Assembly (NCBI RefSeq): GCF_002021565.1
Contig: NZ_MSZX01000012.1
Coordinates: 62,027 to 126,026, forward strand
Reading direction: 5' to 3'
From: Paenibacillus selenitireducens
GTDB lineage: Bacteria > Bacillota > Bacilli > Paenibacillales > Paenibacillaceae
Length of the DNA stretch: 64,000 nt
Below, piece by piece: positions 9,075 through 16,966 of the stretch (positions are counted from its first letter, which is position 1; every line of letters starts with the position of its first letter). The notes beneath the pieces are model-generated. The model had not been told where the DNA came from. It did no database searches and saw only the letters and a list, made by a program, of their open reading frames with translations. A program made the translations under genes and the position numbers.

Positions 9075-11018
9075 ATGAATTTAGATAAATTTTTGGTTAA
9101 AGGCGAACCTATGATTTACGCTGCTATGGTCAGTATTGTCGTAGCTTCACTTGCGATTCTCATCGGTTTGACCTACTTCAAAAAATGGGGCTATATGTGG
9201 CGAGAATGGTTAACCACCGTTGATCATAAGAAAATCGGCGTCATGTACATCATTGCTGCACTCCTCATGCTCTTCCGCGGGGGCGTTGATGCATTGCTCA
9301 TGCGTGCTCAACTTGCCATGCCAGAGAATGGGTTACTTGATGCACAGCATTACAATGAAATATTCACGACCCACGGGGTTATCATGATCCTGTTCATGGC
9401 GATGCCGTTTATTATCGGTCTCATGAACATCGTTATACCACTGCAAATTGGTGCGCGTGACGTTGCGTTCCCTCGCTTGAATGCCGTAAGTTTCTGGCTC
9501 TTCATGGCAGGGGCGATGTTATTCAACATTTCATTTGTTGTCGGGGGATCTCCTGATGCAGGTTGGACAGCTTACTTCCCGCTCGCAAGCTTAGAATATA
9601 GCCCGACTGTCGGGAATAACTACTATTCCATCGCATTACAAATTGCCGGGATCGGTACGTTGTTAACAGGTGTTAACTTCATCGTTACCATTCTAAAAAT
9701 GCGTGCGCCTGGCATGAAATTAATGCGTATGCCTATGTTTACTTGGTCGGTATTAATTACTTGCGTCATCATCTTGTTCGCTTTCCCTGTCTTGACGGTT
9801 GCACTTGCATTAATGATGTTTGACCGGATGTTCGGAGGGCAATTCTTCACGATGGCCAATGGCGGTATGGATATGCTCTGGGCCAACTTGTTCTGGGTTT
9901 GGGGACATCCTGAGGTTTATATCGTTATTCTGCCTGCTTTCGGTATTTATAGTGAAATTATTTCTACCTTCTCGAAGAAGAACCTTTATGGTTATAAATC
10001 AATGGTTGTCAGTATGGTTGCTATCTCGTTACTCTCCTTCCTTGTATGGGCGCATCACTTCTATACAATGGGTCACGGAGCTATGGTTAACGGATTCTTC
10101 TCGATTACAACCATGGCGATTGCCATCCCAACCGGGGTTAAGATATTCAACTGGCTCTTCACCTTACGAAAAGGGCGAATATCATTTACAACACCAATGC
10201 TCTACTCACTCGCCTTTATTCCGATCTTTACGATCGGCGGTGTAACAGGGGTAATGCTAGCGATGGCATCTGCCGATTATCAGTATCATAATACAATGTT
10301 CCTGGTAGCCCATTTCCACTATGTATTAATTCCAGGTACCGTATTCGCTGTAATTGCTGGGTTCCACTATTGGTTCCCTAAAATGTTCGGATTCCGTCTG
10401 AATGAGAAACTTGGTAAACTTGCATTCTGGTTTATTGCCATCTGCTTCAACATTACGTTCTTCCCATTGTTCTTCTTGGGACTTAACGGGATGACACGTC
10501 GGATGTACACGTACTCCGAAGGCAGCGGCTTTGGGCCGTTAAATATGCTAGCAACAATCGGTTCTGTTGGTCTTGCGATTGGTTTTGTTATTCTGGTGTA
10601 CAACGTGTACTGGAGTTTCCGTTACGCGCCGCGTGACACAACAGGCGATCCTTGGGATGCACGTACGCTCGAATGGAGTACACACAGTCCTGTTCCAGAG
10701 TACAACTTTGCAATTACACCGAATGTTAAGGGTATGGATGCTTTCTGGGCTGCGAAGAAAGAAAATCAACCTTTGTATGAAGGTAAAATTGAACCTATTC
10801 ATATGCCGAACAATAGCGGTCAACCATTTATTCTAGGCGTTATTTTCTTCTTCCTTGGTTTCTTCCTTGTCTTTAGTATGTGGGTACCGGCCATTGTTAC
10901 AGGCGTCGGCGTTGTCATCATGTTGGCATGGCGCTCCTTTGAACGTGATCACGGTCGCCACATCTCTGTTGAGGAAATCATCGAGACAGAACGCAAGTTA
11001 GGAGGGGATACCGTATGA
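9075..11018 (+). CDS. qoxB: Quinol oxidase aa3 subunit I
   Basis: Catalytic subunit of 647 residues with about 14-15 membrane helices. Conserved haem-copper features are visible: TTHGVIM (low-spin haem His), WGHPEVYIVILPAFGI (CuB His and the cross-linked Tyr, proton-channel Glu), WAHHFYTMGHG (two CuB His), and HFHYVLIPG (haem ligands). It reduces O2 to water and pumps protons. GGAG lies ten bases before the start. The gene overlaps qoxC by 4 bp (ATGA), so the operon is translationally coupled. Confidence 0.95.
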   Translation: MNLDKFLVKGEPMIYAAMVSIVVASLAILIGLTYFKKWGYMWREWLTTVDHKKIGVMYIIAALLMLFRGGVDALLMRAQLAMPENGLLDAQHYNEIFTTHGVIMILFMAMPFIIGLMNIVIPLQIGARDVAFPRLNAVSFWLFMAGAMLFNISFVVGGSPDAGWTAYFPLASLEYSPTVGNNYYSIALQIAGIGTLLTGVNFIVTILKMRAPGMKLMRMPMFTWSVLITCVIILFAFPVLTVALALMMFDRMFGGQFFTMANGGMDMLWANLFWVWGHPEVYIVILPAFGIYSEIISTFSKKNLYGYKSMVVSMVAISLLSFLVWAHHFYTMGHGAMVNGFFSITTMAIAIPTGVKIFNWLFTLRKGRISFTTPMLYSLAFIPIFTIGGVTGVMLAMASADYQYHNTMFLVAHFHYVLIPGTVFAVIAGFHYWFPKMFGFRLNEKLGKLAFWFIAICFNITFFPLFFLGLNGMTRRMYTYSEGSGFGPLNMLATIGSVGLAIGFVILVYNVYWSFRYAPRDTTGDPWDARTLEWSTHSPVPEYNFAITPNVKGMDAFWAAKKENQPLYEGKIEPIHMPNNSGQPFILGVIFFFLGFFLVFSMWVPAIVTGVGVVIMLAWRSFERDHGRHISVEEIIETERKLGGDTV

Positions 11019-11611
11019 AAATAAACTCTAATGTACCACTTGAGTATAGTACGGAAGAGAACAGTAATAAGATCCTCGGGTTCTGGCTATTCCTTGGCGC
11101 CGAGATTGCATTGTTCTCCACGCTGTTCGCAACGTATTTCACGCTATGGAACCGTACTGGCAATGGGCCGACGGGCCATGAGCTTTTCGAACTCAATGGC
11201 GTGTTGATGGAAACTTTCCTACTGTTAACCAGTAGTTTCACCTGTGGCCTCGCGATTCATGCGATGCGCCACGGGTTCAAAAAAGCAACGATGGTATTCT
11301 TCGCCATCACATTAGTTCTTGGTCTTGGCTTCTTAGGCGTTGAGATTACAGAGTTCGTCACTTATGTACATGATGGTGCTACCGTCTCCACAAGTGCGTT
11401 CCTATCCAGTCTATTTGTCTTATTAGGCACGCATGGTCTCCACGTATCGATGGGTATCCTGTGGGGAGCAGCGATCATGATTCAAATCAAACGACAAGGC
11501 TTTACAGCAGAAACAACGAACAAATCATTCATCTTCTCGCTTTACTGGCATTTCCTTGATGTGGTTTGGATCTTTATCTTTAGCTTTGTCTACTTGAAAG
11601 GAATGATGTGA
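11015..11611 (+). CDS. qoxC: Quinol oxidase aa3 subunit III
   Basis: A 198-residue membrane subunit with five predicted helices, of the CtaE/QoxC type lacking the first two helices. LGFWLFLGAEIALFSTLFATY and HGLHVSMGILWG are family signatures. It starts inside the qoxB stop codon (ATGA) and is followed by qoxD after one base. It stabilises the catalytic subunit. Confidence 0.93.
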   Translation: MKINSNVPLEYSTEENSNKILGFWLFLGAEIALFSTLFATYFTLWNRTGNGPTGHELFELNGVLMETFLLLTSSFTCGLAIHAMRHGFKKATMVFFAITLVLGLGFLGVEITEFVTYVHDGATVSTSAFLSSLFVLLGTHGLHVSMGILWGAAIMIQIKRQGFTAETTNKSFIFSLYWHFLDVVWIFIFSFVYLKGMM

Positions 11612-11612
11612 T

Positions 11613-11900
11613 ATGAAACAATTATTCCCGATTAAGCACGTGATGGGATACCTTTTCTCACTCGTTCTTTCAGTAGTCGCACTAGCTGTTATTTTCTTTG
11701 ATCTATCGTTCTCTGCAGCCATGGTGATCTTGCTTGTCTGTGCAATCTTGCAAGCATCCTTGCAATTGTTCCTCTTCATGCACGTGAGCGAGGCAGCAGA
11801 TACGAAGAAAACCCTCTATCTCAACATTGCTTATGCCGTGTTTGTTGGACTCGTTACCATCTTTGGTACGTTGTTCACGATGATTTGGGGCTATCAATAA
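11613..11900 (+). CDS. qoxD: Quinol oxidase aa3 subunit IV
   Basis: A 95-residue protein with three membrane helices, including the family segment LQLFLFMHVSE. It is the last gene of qoxABCD. It starts two bases after the qoxC stop and is followed by a strong terminator. Confidence 0.92.
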   Translation: MKQLFPIKHVMGYLFSLVLSVVALAVIFFDLSFSAAMVILLVCAILQASLQLFLFMHVSEAADTKKTLYLNIAYAVFVGLVTIFGTLFTMIWGYQ

Positions 11901-11908
11901 TAGTAGAA

Positions 11909-11938
11909 ACCGTCAGGGGAAACCCTGGCGGTTTTTTT
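11909..11938 (+). terminator. Terminator of qoxABCD
   Basis: A 10-bp stem (ACCGTCAGGG / CCCTGGCGGT, one G-U) with a GAAA tetraloop and seven T. The terminator and about 20 bases after it resemble 29088-29142, so it may belong to a dispersed repeat. Confidence 0.9.
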
Positions 11939-11983
11939 GTTGTGACGCGTTTATTGGTGGATAGCATTGAATAAGGTTGATTG

Positions 11984-12206
11984 CGGGTAGTATCTCTTTC
12001 CGATCGCTTCTTGTCCGCCATTTTCTTTGATTAGATAGAAGGTTGAAAATGGCTACCAAAGAGCGAACGCAGGCTTCTCCAAGAGACACTACTCCTCCAT
12101 CGAAATATTCACTGCTATCATCGTAACAACCTCTTAACAGCTCAAAACCGCCAACGCTCCCACCTGAGGTTTCAGGTGGGGGAGTATGTAACGACAAAGC
12201 CAGTCA
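11984..12206. repeat. Structured ~222-bp element, copy A
   Basis: This block and 12313-12533 are near-identical direct copies. Both can fold the same way: a long stem of GTAGTATCTCTT with AAGAGACACTAC, an inner stem GCCATTTTC / GAAAATGGC (12017-12025 with 12045-12053), and an outer hairpin CCCACCTGA / TCAGGTGGG (12159-12180). The copies differ in the inner stem in a compensating way (see copy B), so the secondary structure seems to be selected. A 94-codon frame runs through it on the minus strand, but its reading is not maintained in copy B. A non-coding RNA or mobile-element RNA is more likely than a protein. Function unknown. Confidence 0.65.
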
Positions 12207-12227
12207 GTGAGATCCTGACTGGCTTTG
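12195..12227. terminator. Hairpin at the junction of element A and the LCP 3' fragment
   Basis: A perfect 13-bp stem CAAAGCCAGTCAG / CTGACTGGCTTTG with a 7-base loop, followed by GTTTTATT on the plus strand. It appears to be the original terminator beyond the LCP gene. The same two arms are found 2.7 kb apart at 12524-12533 and 15250-15262. Confidence 0.65.
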
Positions 12228-12229
12228 TT

Positions 12230-12309
12230 TTATTGAATAGTCGATTGTAGGAGTTTATGGAGTCGCTTGTGCTCCGTATCGTTCACGAGATAATAATAAA
12301 TATGGTTGA
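12230..12309 (-). pseudogene. Duplicated C-terminal fragment of the LCP gene
   Basis: The minus-strand reading gives the last ~26 codons of an LCP protein (NHIYYYLVNDTEHKRLHKLL, then QSTIQ and stop). This is almost the same as the end of the intact gene at 15265-15344. It has no start and no upstream part, so it is a leftover of a duplication. Confidence 0.8.
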
Positions 12310-12312
12310 CTC

Positions 12313-12533
12313 CGGGTAGTATCTCTTTTCGATCGCTTCTTGTCCGCCATTGCTTTTGATTAGACTAGGAGGTTACCAATGGCTTCCAAAGAGCGAACGC
12401 AGGCTTCTCCAAGAGACACTACTCCTCCATCGAAATATTCCCTGCTATCATCATAACAACCTCTTAACAGCTCAAAACCGCCAACGCTCCCACCTGAGGT
12501 TTCAGGTGGGGAGTATGTAATGACAAAGCCAGT
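12313..12533. repeat. Structured ~222-bp element, copy B
   Basis: Second copy of the element at 11984-12206, in the same orientation. Its inner stem reads GCCATTG / CAATGGC (12346-12352 with 12377-12383) where copy A has GCCATTT / AAATGGC. A T-A pair has thus become G-C on both sides, which is covariation. The hairpin CCCACCTGA / TCAGGTGGG (12489-12510) is kept. The copy ends at AAAGCCAGT, where the sigma/anti-sigma insert begins. Confidence 0.65.
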
Positions 12534-12592
12534 TATACATATTTAGTATTATTTCCTTTTCCTTAATTGCTTTTCTCGCTTCTATTTTCTTC

Positions 12593-14074
12593 TTATTTAT
12601 CTTCTTTTGGCATTGGCAATGGTACTTTCCAATCCAGGTCATAGCTCTTTTTTGCCAATTCTGAAGTAAGACTGAGCTTTTGAGGGAGTTCTTTCATTTC
12701 ATAACTTTGCAATTTTATTCGGATATGGTTTCTGCCTTGTTCATCCTTTCCTATCATTTTAAAATCTCCACCTGTTACATTGTATATTTTGCCCTTTTCA
12801 TCCTTTATAGTCCAACCAAAACGATTAATAATTTTATCTGTGTCATCATCCATTAAAATCGTATCTGCTAGATTAATATATGATATATCCTTTAAATAAG
12901 CCTCTAGTAAAATAGTAGCGTGCTTCTCATTCTTTGGAGATGCTTCATTTAATGGTTCGTCAAAGGTTACTGACATGATCTCAATCGTTTTGCCATCCTT
13001 ATCTACTCTTACAGGTTTTTCGGCAAGCTGTTTTGGCTCAAATGATACGTCTAGCTCATACGGTTCTGTTTTTTCTAAAGAATCCAATACTAGTATATAT
13101 TGATGATCAGGAGACAGTGGAGCAAATCCATAACTCCGATTAGAATGACCGTATTCTCCTACGGCCTTGCGTGGAGTATCAAGCGCCCTAGTTAAATCTT
13201 TTACTTTCTCTCCTTTTTCATTTTCAACATGAAAATTCAGTTTATAATCATCATAGCGAACATAAGGATCAACTGAATCTACTTTTCCTTTCACTTGTTT
13301 GCTTTCCTGTACTAATCTTTTCTTTGCCTCTTCCGTCCATTTCGTTTCATAATCCACACGAGCAGCAGTCGGTGAATGCATAATGCTGTTTAGATTGATT
13401 TGCAGTCCCTGTGGTGTGGTATACGTCTTATCGATTGGTAGCACCTTTGAAGCCTTAATTGTTTTTTCTAAATCAAAAGGAATCTCTAAGGCCCAATTTC
13501 CTTTAACAGAGTCGATCTGATTCCCCTCGAACTGTAATAAAAGCTTCTGTTCTTCTGTTTCCCCGGGTTTTTTTAGAGTGAGATATCCGTAATTTTCTTG
13601 GATTTCTACCCCATACGTTTTAGTTTCTTTAATTACATTCCCTTTCAAATCTGTTACCTCTACGTTACTTATGTGAAGCTTATCCGGATGAATAAAGTTA
13701 TTTTGCTGATCCTTGATCGAATAAACGGCCACAATTCTCATCGGATCAGCCAATATCTCCTCTATTTCAAGAGTATAGCCCCGATCAGTAACAGAGGCAT
13801 TTACCTTCTGTGAAAAACCCTCCTGTGCTGCATATTGCAGTTCTTTATCAGAACCATCAAATAATGATTTAACATAGGCCGCAAAGGTAGGACTCACCGA
13901 TATCGTTAAAAGCAAAGCGCAGCTAATTGAGACAGGAAGTACCAAAGTGCCTAGTAAACGCGACCTTTTTCTTTTATAGGCTACCACTTGGTCAGGCATC
14001 ACAAAATTAGGCTGATCCAATTCTCCAGCTACCTTTTTTAGAGTTTGTGTAATCTGTTTGTCAAGATTAGTCAT
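12593..14074 (-). CDS. DUF4179-type anti-sigma factor
   Basis: A 493-residue single-pass membrane protein. It has a short cytoplasmic N-terminus (about 35 residues), a membrane helix near 38-62, then a large extracellular part beginning with the DUF4179 domain (about 60-160). The gene overlaps the upstream ECF sigma gene by 8 bp, and proteins with this architecture and position are normally the membrane anti-sigma factor of that sigma. The signal sensed by the extracellular domain is unknown. Together with the sigma gene it sits in a block that looks inserted between the halves of a hairpin (12533/15250). Confidence 0.8.
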   Translation of the reverse strand: MTNLDKQITQTLKKVAGELDQPNFVMPDQVVAYKRKRSRLLGTLVLPVSISCALLLTISVSPTFAAYVKSLFDGSDKELQYAAQEGFSQKVNASVTDRGYTLEIEEILADPMRIVAVYSIKDQQNNFIHPDKLHISNVEVTDLKGNVIKETKTYGVEIQENYGYLTLKKPGETEEQKLLLQFEGNQIDSVKGNWALEIPFDLEKTIKASKVLPIDKTYTTPQGLQINLNSIMHSPTAARVDYETKWTEEAKKRLVQESKQVKGKVDSVDPYVRYDDYKLNFHVENEKGEKVKDLTRALDTPRKAVGEYGHSNRSYGFAPLSPDHQYILVLDSLEKTEPYELDVSFEPKQLAEKPVRVDKDGKTIEIMSVTFDEPLNEASPKNEKHATILLEAYLKDISYINLADTILMDDDTDKIINRFGWTIKDEKGKIYNVTGGDFKMIGKDEQGRNHIRIKLQSYEMKELPQKLSLTSELAKKSYDLDWKVPLPMPKEDK

Positions 14075-14636
14075 GCATGTTCACTCCCATCTCGGTAAAT
14101 ACCTGTGTTTCTTTCTTAACTTGTATTTTTTCAGCAATTAACTTTCTGGCCTTATGTAGCCTTGATTTTACCGTTCCCTCAAATACACCAAGGATTTTTG
14201 CAATTTCAGCTATACTAAACTCCTCATAATAGTAAAGAATAACTGCAGAGCGATGTTTCGGCGGCATCATCTGAATCGCTCGCCAAATCTGTTGCTCTTT
14301 CTCCTTTTGAAGAATACTCTCCAATGGGTTTTGCCCAGGGTCAATAGAGTCCATATATTCTTCCGTTTTTTTCTTTCTACGCACCATATTAAGTGCACGA
14401 TGTGTCACAATTTTTATAAACCAAGCTCGAAACGATGTCCCTTTTCGTTTATCATATCGATAAAGTGATTGATACGCTTCCCATAGTGCTTCTTGAACGG
14501 CATCCTGAGCTAGATGGTAATCATGGACGATCAAAAAAGCGACTCGAAATGCACTAGTTAAGTGAGGTTGAACAAGTGTTTCAAAATCAACTGGACCTCC
14601 TTCCTTGGGTATTGGAAAATGATGATTTTCTTTCAC
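14067..14636 (-). CDS. ECF-family RNA polymerase sigma factor
   Basis: A 189-residue extracytoplasmic-function sigma factor. Region 2 is visible around AQDAVQEALWEAYQSL and SFRAWFIKIVTHRALNMVRR, and region 4 around LPPKHRSAVILYYYEE-type sequence followed by the helix-turn-helix SIAEIAKILGVFEGTVKSRL. The start is GTG 14636, supported by AGGAGG eight bases upstream. It is coupled to the DUF4179 anti-sigma gene by an 8-bp overlap. I did not find a convincing autoregulatory ECF promoter upstream. Confidence 0.9.
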   Translation of the reverse strand: MKENHHFPIPKEGGPVDFETLVQPHLTSAFRVAFLIVHDYHLAQDAVQEALWEAYQSLYRYDKRKGTSFRAWFIKIVTHRALNMVRRKKKTEEYMDSIDPGQNPLESILQKEKEQQIWRAIQMMPPKHRSAVILYYYEEFSIAEIAKILGVFEGTVKSRLHKARKLIAEKIQVKKETQVFTEMGVNMHD

Positions 14637-14958
14637 TTAAAAGACCTCCTCGTTTTTCCTTTCACTTCTTATTCACCAGTTCTCGTATTTTGGTTCATAA
14701 AAAGAGGAAAAAACTTTTCCCTCACTTGGGTGAACTGCTACTTGCGAGGTTATCAATAAATTTTCCCATTTAATCAAATATACTTTGCGAGTGGTGTCAG
14801 CTTTGCTGGTACTACCCCGATTAAGAAAAAGAAGATGACGGGTCAAATTGAATAAACCCATAGTTTGAATTTCTTTTCAGGCTTTTTTGGCGTTAGTTCA
14901 TTACGACAAGCTATTAGAGAAATCACCCATCTTTTCATAATAACCGTTCAGCTGAAGA

Positions 14959-15035
14959 AGTTTTCAGCCTACATTATCCAGCTTAATGGAGTCCAGTCTA
15001 ACATTTGATCTCGTTTAACACCTAGGCTGAAAACT
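14959..15035. repeat. Inverted repeat with 13-bp arms
   Basis: AGTTTTCAGCCTA (14959-14971) and TAGGCTGAAAACT (15023-15035) are perfect complements around a ~51-base interior. No gene is nearby on that strand; function unknown. Confidence 0.6.
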
Positions 15036-15176
15036 GAAGTTGGTACTCAAGTGGTGTCAGTATTTTTATTTATATCCGTAACCCATTTTTGGTTTGGTTT
15101 TGCTGTCGTGAATTCATGATCCAGCAAGTAACCTTTATATACGATTTATTTGGTTGCTCTCTTTTCCCCACAAAAA

Positions 15177-15237
15177 CACCCCCTAAAGTAACATCGGTTT
15201 CCCATATGGGCTTTTCCAATGTCTACTTTAAGGGGTG
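15177..15237. repeat. 61-bp palindromic element (MITE- or IS-end-like)
   Basis: Arms CACCCCCTAAAGTAACATCGG-like and CCAATGTCTACTTTAAGGGGTG-like pair over ~20 bp with few mismatches. The centre is the palindrome CCCATATGGG. It lies 12 bp from the point where the duplicated LCP sequence resumes, so it may mark an insertion end. Confidence 0.55.
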
Positions 15238-15264
15238 CACTTAAGTATTCTGACTGGCTTTGTT

Positions 15265-16227
15265 TTATTGAAGAGTCGATTGTAGAAGATTATGGAGTCG
15301 CTTGCGCTCCGTATCATTCACGAGATAATAATAAATATGGTTGATCCGCGTTCCGCTGCCCTCTACCTCCGTCGAATCAATTTGTTGCAATGCAGGCAAA
15401 TAGTTTTTATACATAAACTTCATTTCTTCAAAGGTGATATTCGTCTTTATATTACTCCCTAAAGCTTTGAGCATCCCAGGGATCCGATCGATATTGCCCC
15501 AGTTCATCGCGGTATCCATCAACTGCTCTAACACTTGGCGTTGTCGGTCATTACGTCCCAAATCGCCGCGTGGGTCTTCGTACCTCATCCTTGCATATAA
15601 CAGAGCTAACTCCCCATCAAGCTTGATTGTCCCTTGATCGAAGTGTGTTCCCTCTTGATTAAAGGCAAATGGATTATTTACCTCAACGCCTCCAACCAAG
15701 TCGATCAGCTTCACAAAGCCCTCCATATTCATTTTGACCACATAATCGATCGGCATATCCAAAAACTTCTCCACACTTGCTAATGACATTTCAATGCCGC
15801 CGAACGCATACGCATGATTGATTTTATCCACGGTATGATGACCTACAATCTCTGTTCTTGTATCCCGAGGAATATTGAACATCAGCATGGATGGCTTATT
15901 CGGATTCACCGCAATGACGATCATCGTGTCTGATCTTCCGCGATCATGCTCCCGTTCATCGATGCCCATCACCAACACGCTAAAGGGACGAAATTTCTCC
16001 TCCTGGGCGGTTTTCGACTGATCATTTTGCTCCGTGCTGCCTTTAACTGAAGGGGGTTCGGTTACGGTTTTTTTTTGCATTAGGGACACCGGTTTATCCG
16101 CTTTAATAGGCACATACATCTGATCGACGGTTTCTTTCACAGAACTATATACGTAATAGAAAACACCGCCTGCACCGCACAACAACACCATAATCGTGAT
16201 CGAGACAATCCACATCCATCGCTTCAT
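15265..16227 (-). CDS. LytR-CpsA-Psr (LCP) family wall polymer ligase
   Basis: A 320-residue protein with an N-terminal membrane anchor (about 8-30), a short linker and an extracellular LCP domain. Family motifs are visible: VLVMGIDERE, GRSDTMIVIAVNP, NIPRDTRTEIVGHHTVDKINHAYAFGG-type sequence (conserved Arg/Asp), and ARMRYEDPRGDLGRNDRQRQ. LCP enzymes transfer teichoic acids or other polymers from lipid carriers to peptidoglycan. ATG 16227 overlaps the cupin stop by 4 bp (ATGA); an upstream ATG at 16248 overlaps the GGAGG site, so I rejected it. Its 3' end is duplicated at 12230-12309. Confidence 0.88.
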   Translation of the reverse strand: MKRWMWIVSITIMVLLCGAGGVFYYVYSSVKETVDQMYVPIKADKPVSLMQKKTVTEPPSVKGSTEQNDQSKTAQEEKFRPFSVLVMGIDEREHDRGRSDTMIVIAVNPNKPSMLMFNIPRDTRTEIVGHHTVDKINHAYAFGGIEMSLASVEKFLDMPIDYVVKMNMEGFVKLIDLVGGVEVNNPFAFNQEGTHFDQGTIKLDGELALLYARMRYEDPRGDLGRNDRQRQVLEQLMDTAMNWGNIDRIPGMLKALGSNIKTNITFEEMKFMYKNYLPALQQIDSTEVEGSGTRINHIYYYLVNDTERKRLHNLLQSTLQ

Positions 16228-16637
16228 TGCAAATACGCGCCTCCACATTGCTGCACGATTTCACCCCACGTAATCAAGAGTTGAATTTCATCCTCCTCGG
16301 TGTTACCCATCCCTGCCTGAATCTCCACCCATTCCACTTCCGTGATCCCGCGAATACTATGCCGATTCCCTGGCGGAATTTGTAAGACATCTCCTGCACG
16401 GACACGTCTTCGTTTCTCATTATGTATATATTCGCCTTCACCGAAAGTAATCACCCAAACCTTACTTCGTCTCCGGTTGCATTGATATTCAATATTACAT
16501 CTTGGCTTCAAAAAATACTTCCCCGTAATGACAAGATGCCCACTGTCTTCTTGCTTCATATCCAGCACGCGGTATCGCCCCCATGCCCGCACTTCCTCAT
16601 GCATCGGGTTCACCCGCGCTTCTAATCCCTTAACCAT
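16224..16637 (-). CDS. Cupin-domain protein (mannose-6-phosphate isomerase-like)
   Basis: About 137 residues forming one double-stranded beta-helix. GEGEYIHNEKRRRVRAGDVL, IPPGNRHSI and WVEIQAG match the C-terminal cupin of mannose-6-phosphate isomerase / GDP-mannose pyrophosphorylase type II. The metal-binding His/Glu set is incomplete, so catalysis is uncertain. The frame is open to 16709, but that part overlaps the upstream small gene and has no site. ATG 16637 is plausible, with GGAAGG 12 bases upstream, but not certain. It is coupled to the LCP gene by ATGA, which suggests a role in wall glycopolymer metabolism or its control. Confidence 0.7.
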   Translation of the reverse strand: MVKGLEARVNPMHEEVRAWGRYRVLDMKQEDSGHLVITGKYFLKPRCNIEYQCNRRRSKVWVITFGEGEYIHNEKRRRVRAGDVLQIPPGNRHSIRGITEVEWVEIQAGMGNTEEDEIQLLITWGEIVQQCGGAYLQ

Positions 16638-16674
16638 CCCAGAAACACACCTTCCTAATCTTACTCCATCGGTT

Positions 16675-16827
16675 TTAAAGCACTGCTCCTGTCGATATCG
16701 CAGATACAATAAGCTGTGCCAACACGAATATGAATCCTGTGATCTTCAGCAGCATCGGATCTATCATATCCTCGACCCATGTTCCAGATTGCCAGATATA
16801 ACTATATATCCAATCGAAGTGCAGCAT
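16675..16827 (-). CDS. Small membrane peptide, 50 residues
   Basis: ATG 16827 is preceded by GAGGAGG at good spacing. The frame encodes 50 residues: a polar Trp/Asp-rich N-terminal half (MLHFDWIYSYIWQSGTWVED) and one hydrophobic segment (ITGFIFVLAQLIVSAISTGA). It ends 38 bp before the cupin start and directly follows a well-formed promoter with operator-like palindromes, so it is probably the first gene of the small peptide-cupin-LCP operon. I do not recognise a family. The strong site and position support a real gene; the product is unknown. Confidence 0.6.
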   Translation of the reverse strand: MLHFDWIYSYIWQSGTWVEDMIDPMLLKITGFIFVLAQLIVSAISTGAVL

Positions 16828-16869
16828 CGACGTGATCCTCCTCTATAGGGTCTATGTTGATGTATACTT

Positions 16870-16898
16870 AATTTATGATACAATTTGTAACTTGTCAA
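16870..16898 (-). promoter_or_regulatory. Promoter of the small-peptide/cupin/LCP operon
   Basis: On the minus strand TTGACA (16898-16893), 17 bases, then TAAATT (16875-16870). The spacer is filled by an operator-like palindrome (16877-16891), so access of RNA polymerase is likely controlled by a repressor. Confidence 0.6.
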
Positions 16899-16931
16899 TC
16901 CGAATTTACTTTAAACGATACAAATTGTTTC
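16877..16931. promoter_or_regulatory. Pair of operator-like palindromes
   Basis: GATACAATTTGTAAC (16877-16891) and GATACAAATTGTTTC (16917-16931) share a TACAAATTGTA-type core and are centred 40 bp apart, close to four helical turns. One lies between -35 and -10 and the other just upstream of -35. They resemble sites of a dimeric TetR-like repressor, but the protein is not identifiable in this window. Confidence 0.55.
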
Positions 16932-16966
16932 TTTTATATGAATCTAGCATAGATCATTAAATCCAA

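Larger units (their letters stand above)
14637..15264. other. Non-coding, repeat-rich stretch upstream of the sigma gene
   Basis: No supported gene. It contains a long inverted repeat (14959-15035), a direct repeat AGTGGTGTCAG at 14790-14800 and 15050-15060, and a 61-bp palindromic element (15177-15237). The hairpin half CTGACTGGCTTTG, which begins the duplicated LCP 3' end, starts at 15250. This looks like debris of mobile or recombining DNA. Confidence 0.5.

Noticed and set aside
11913-12197. 94-codon minus-strand frame across the structured element
   Set aside because: It runs through the stem-loops, lacks a ribosome binding site, and the second copy does not keep an equivalent complete gene.
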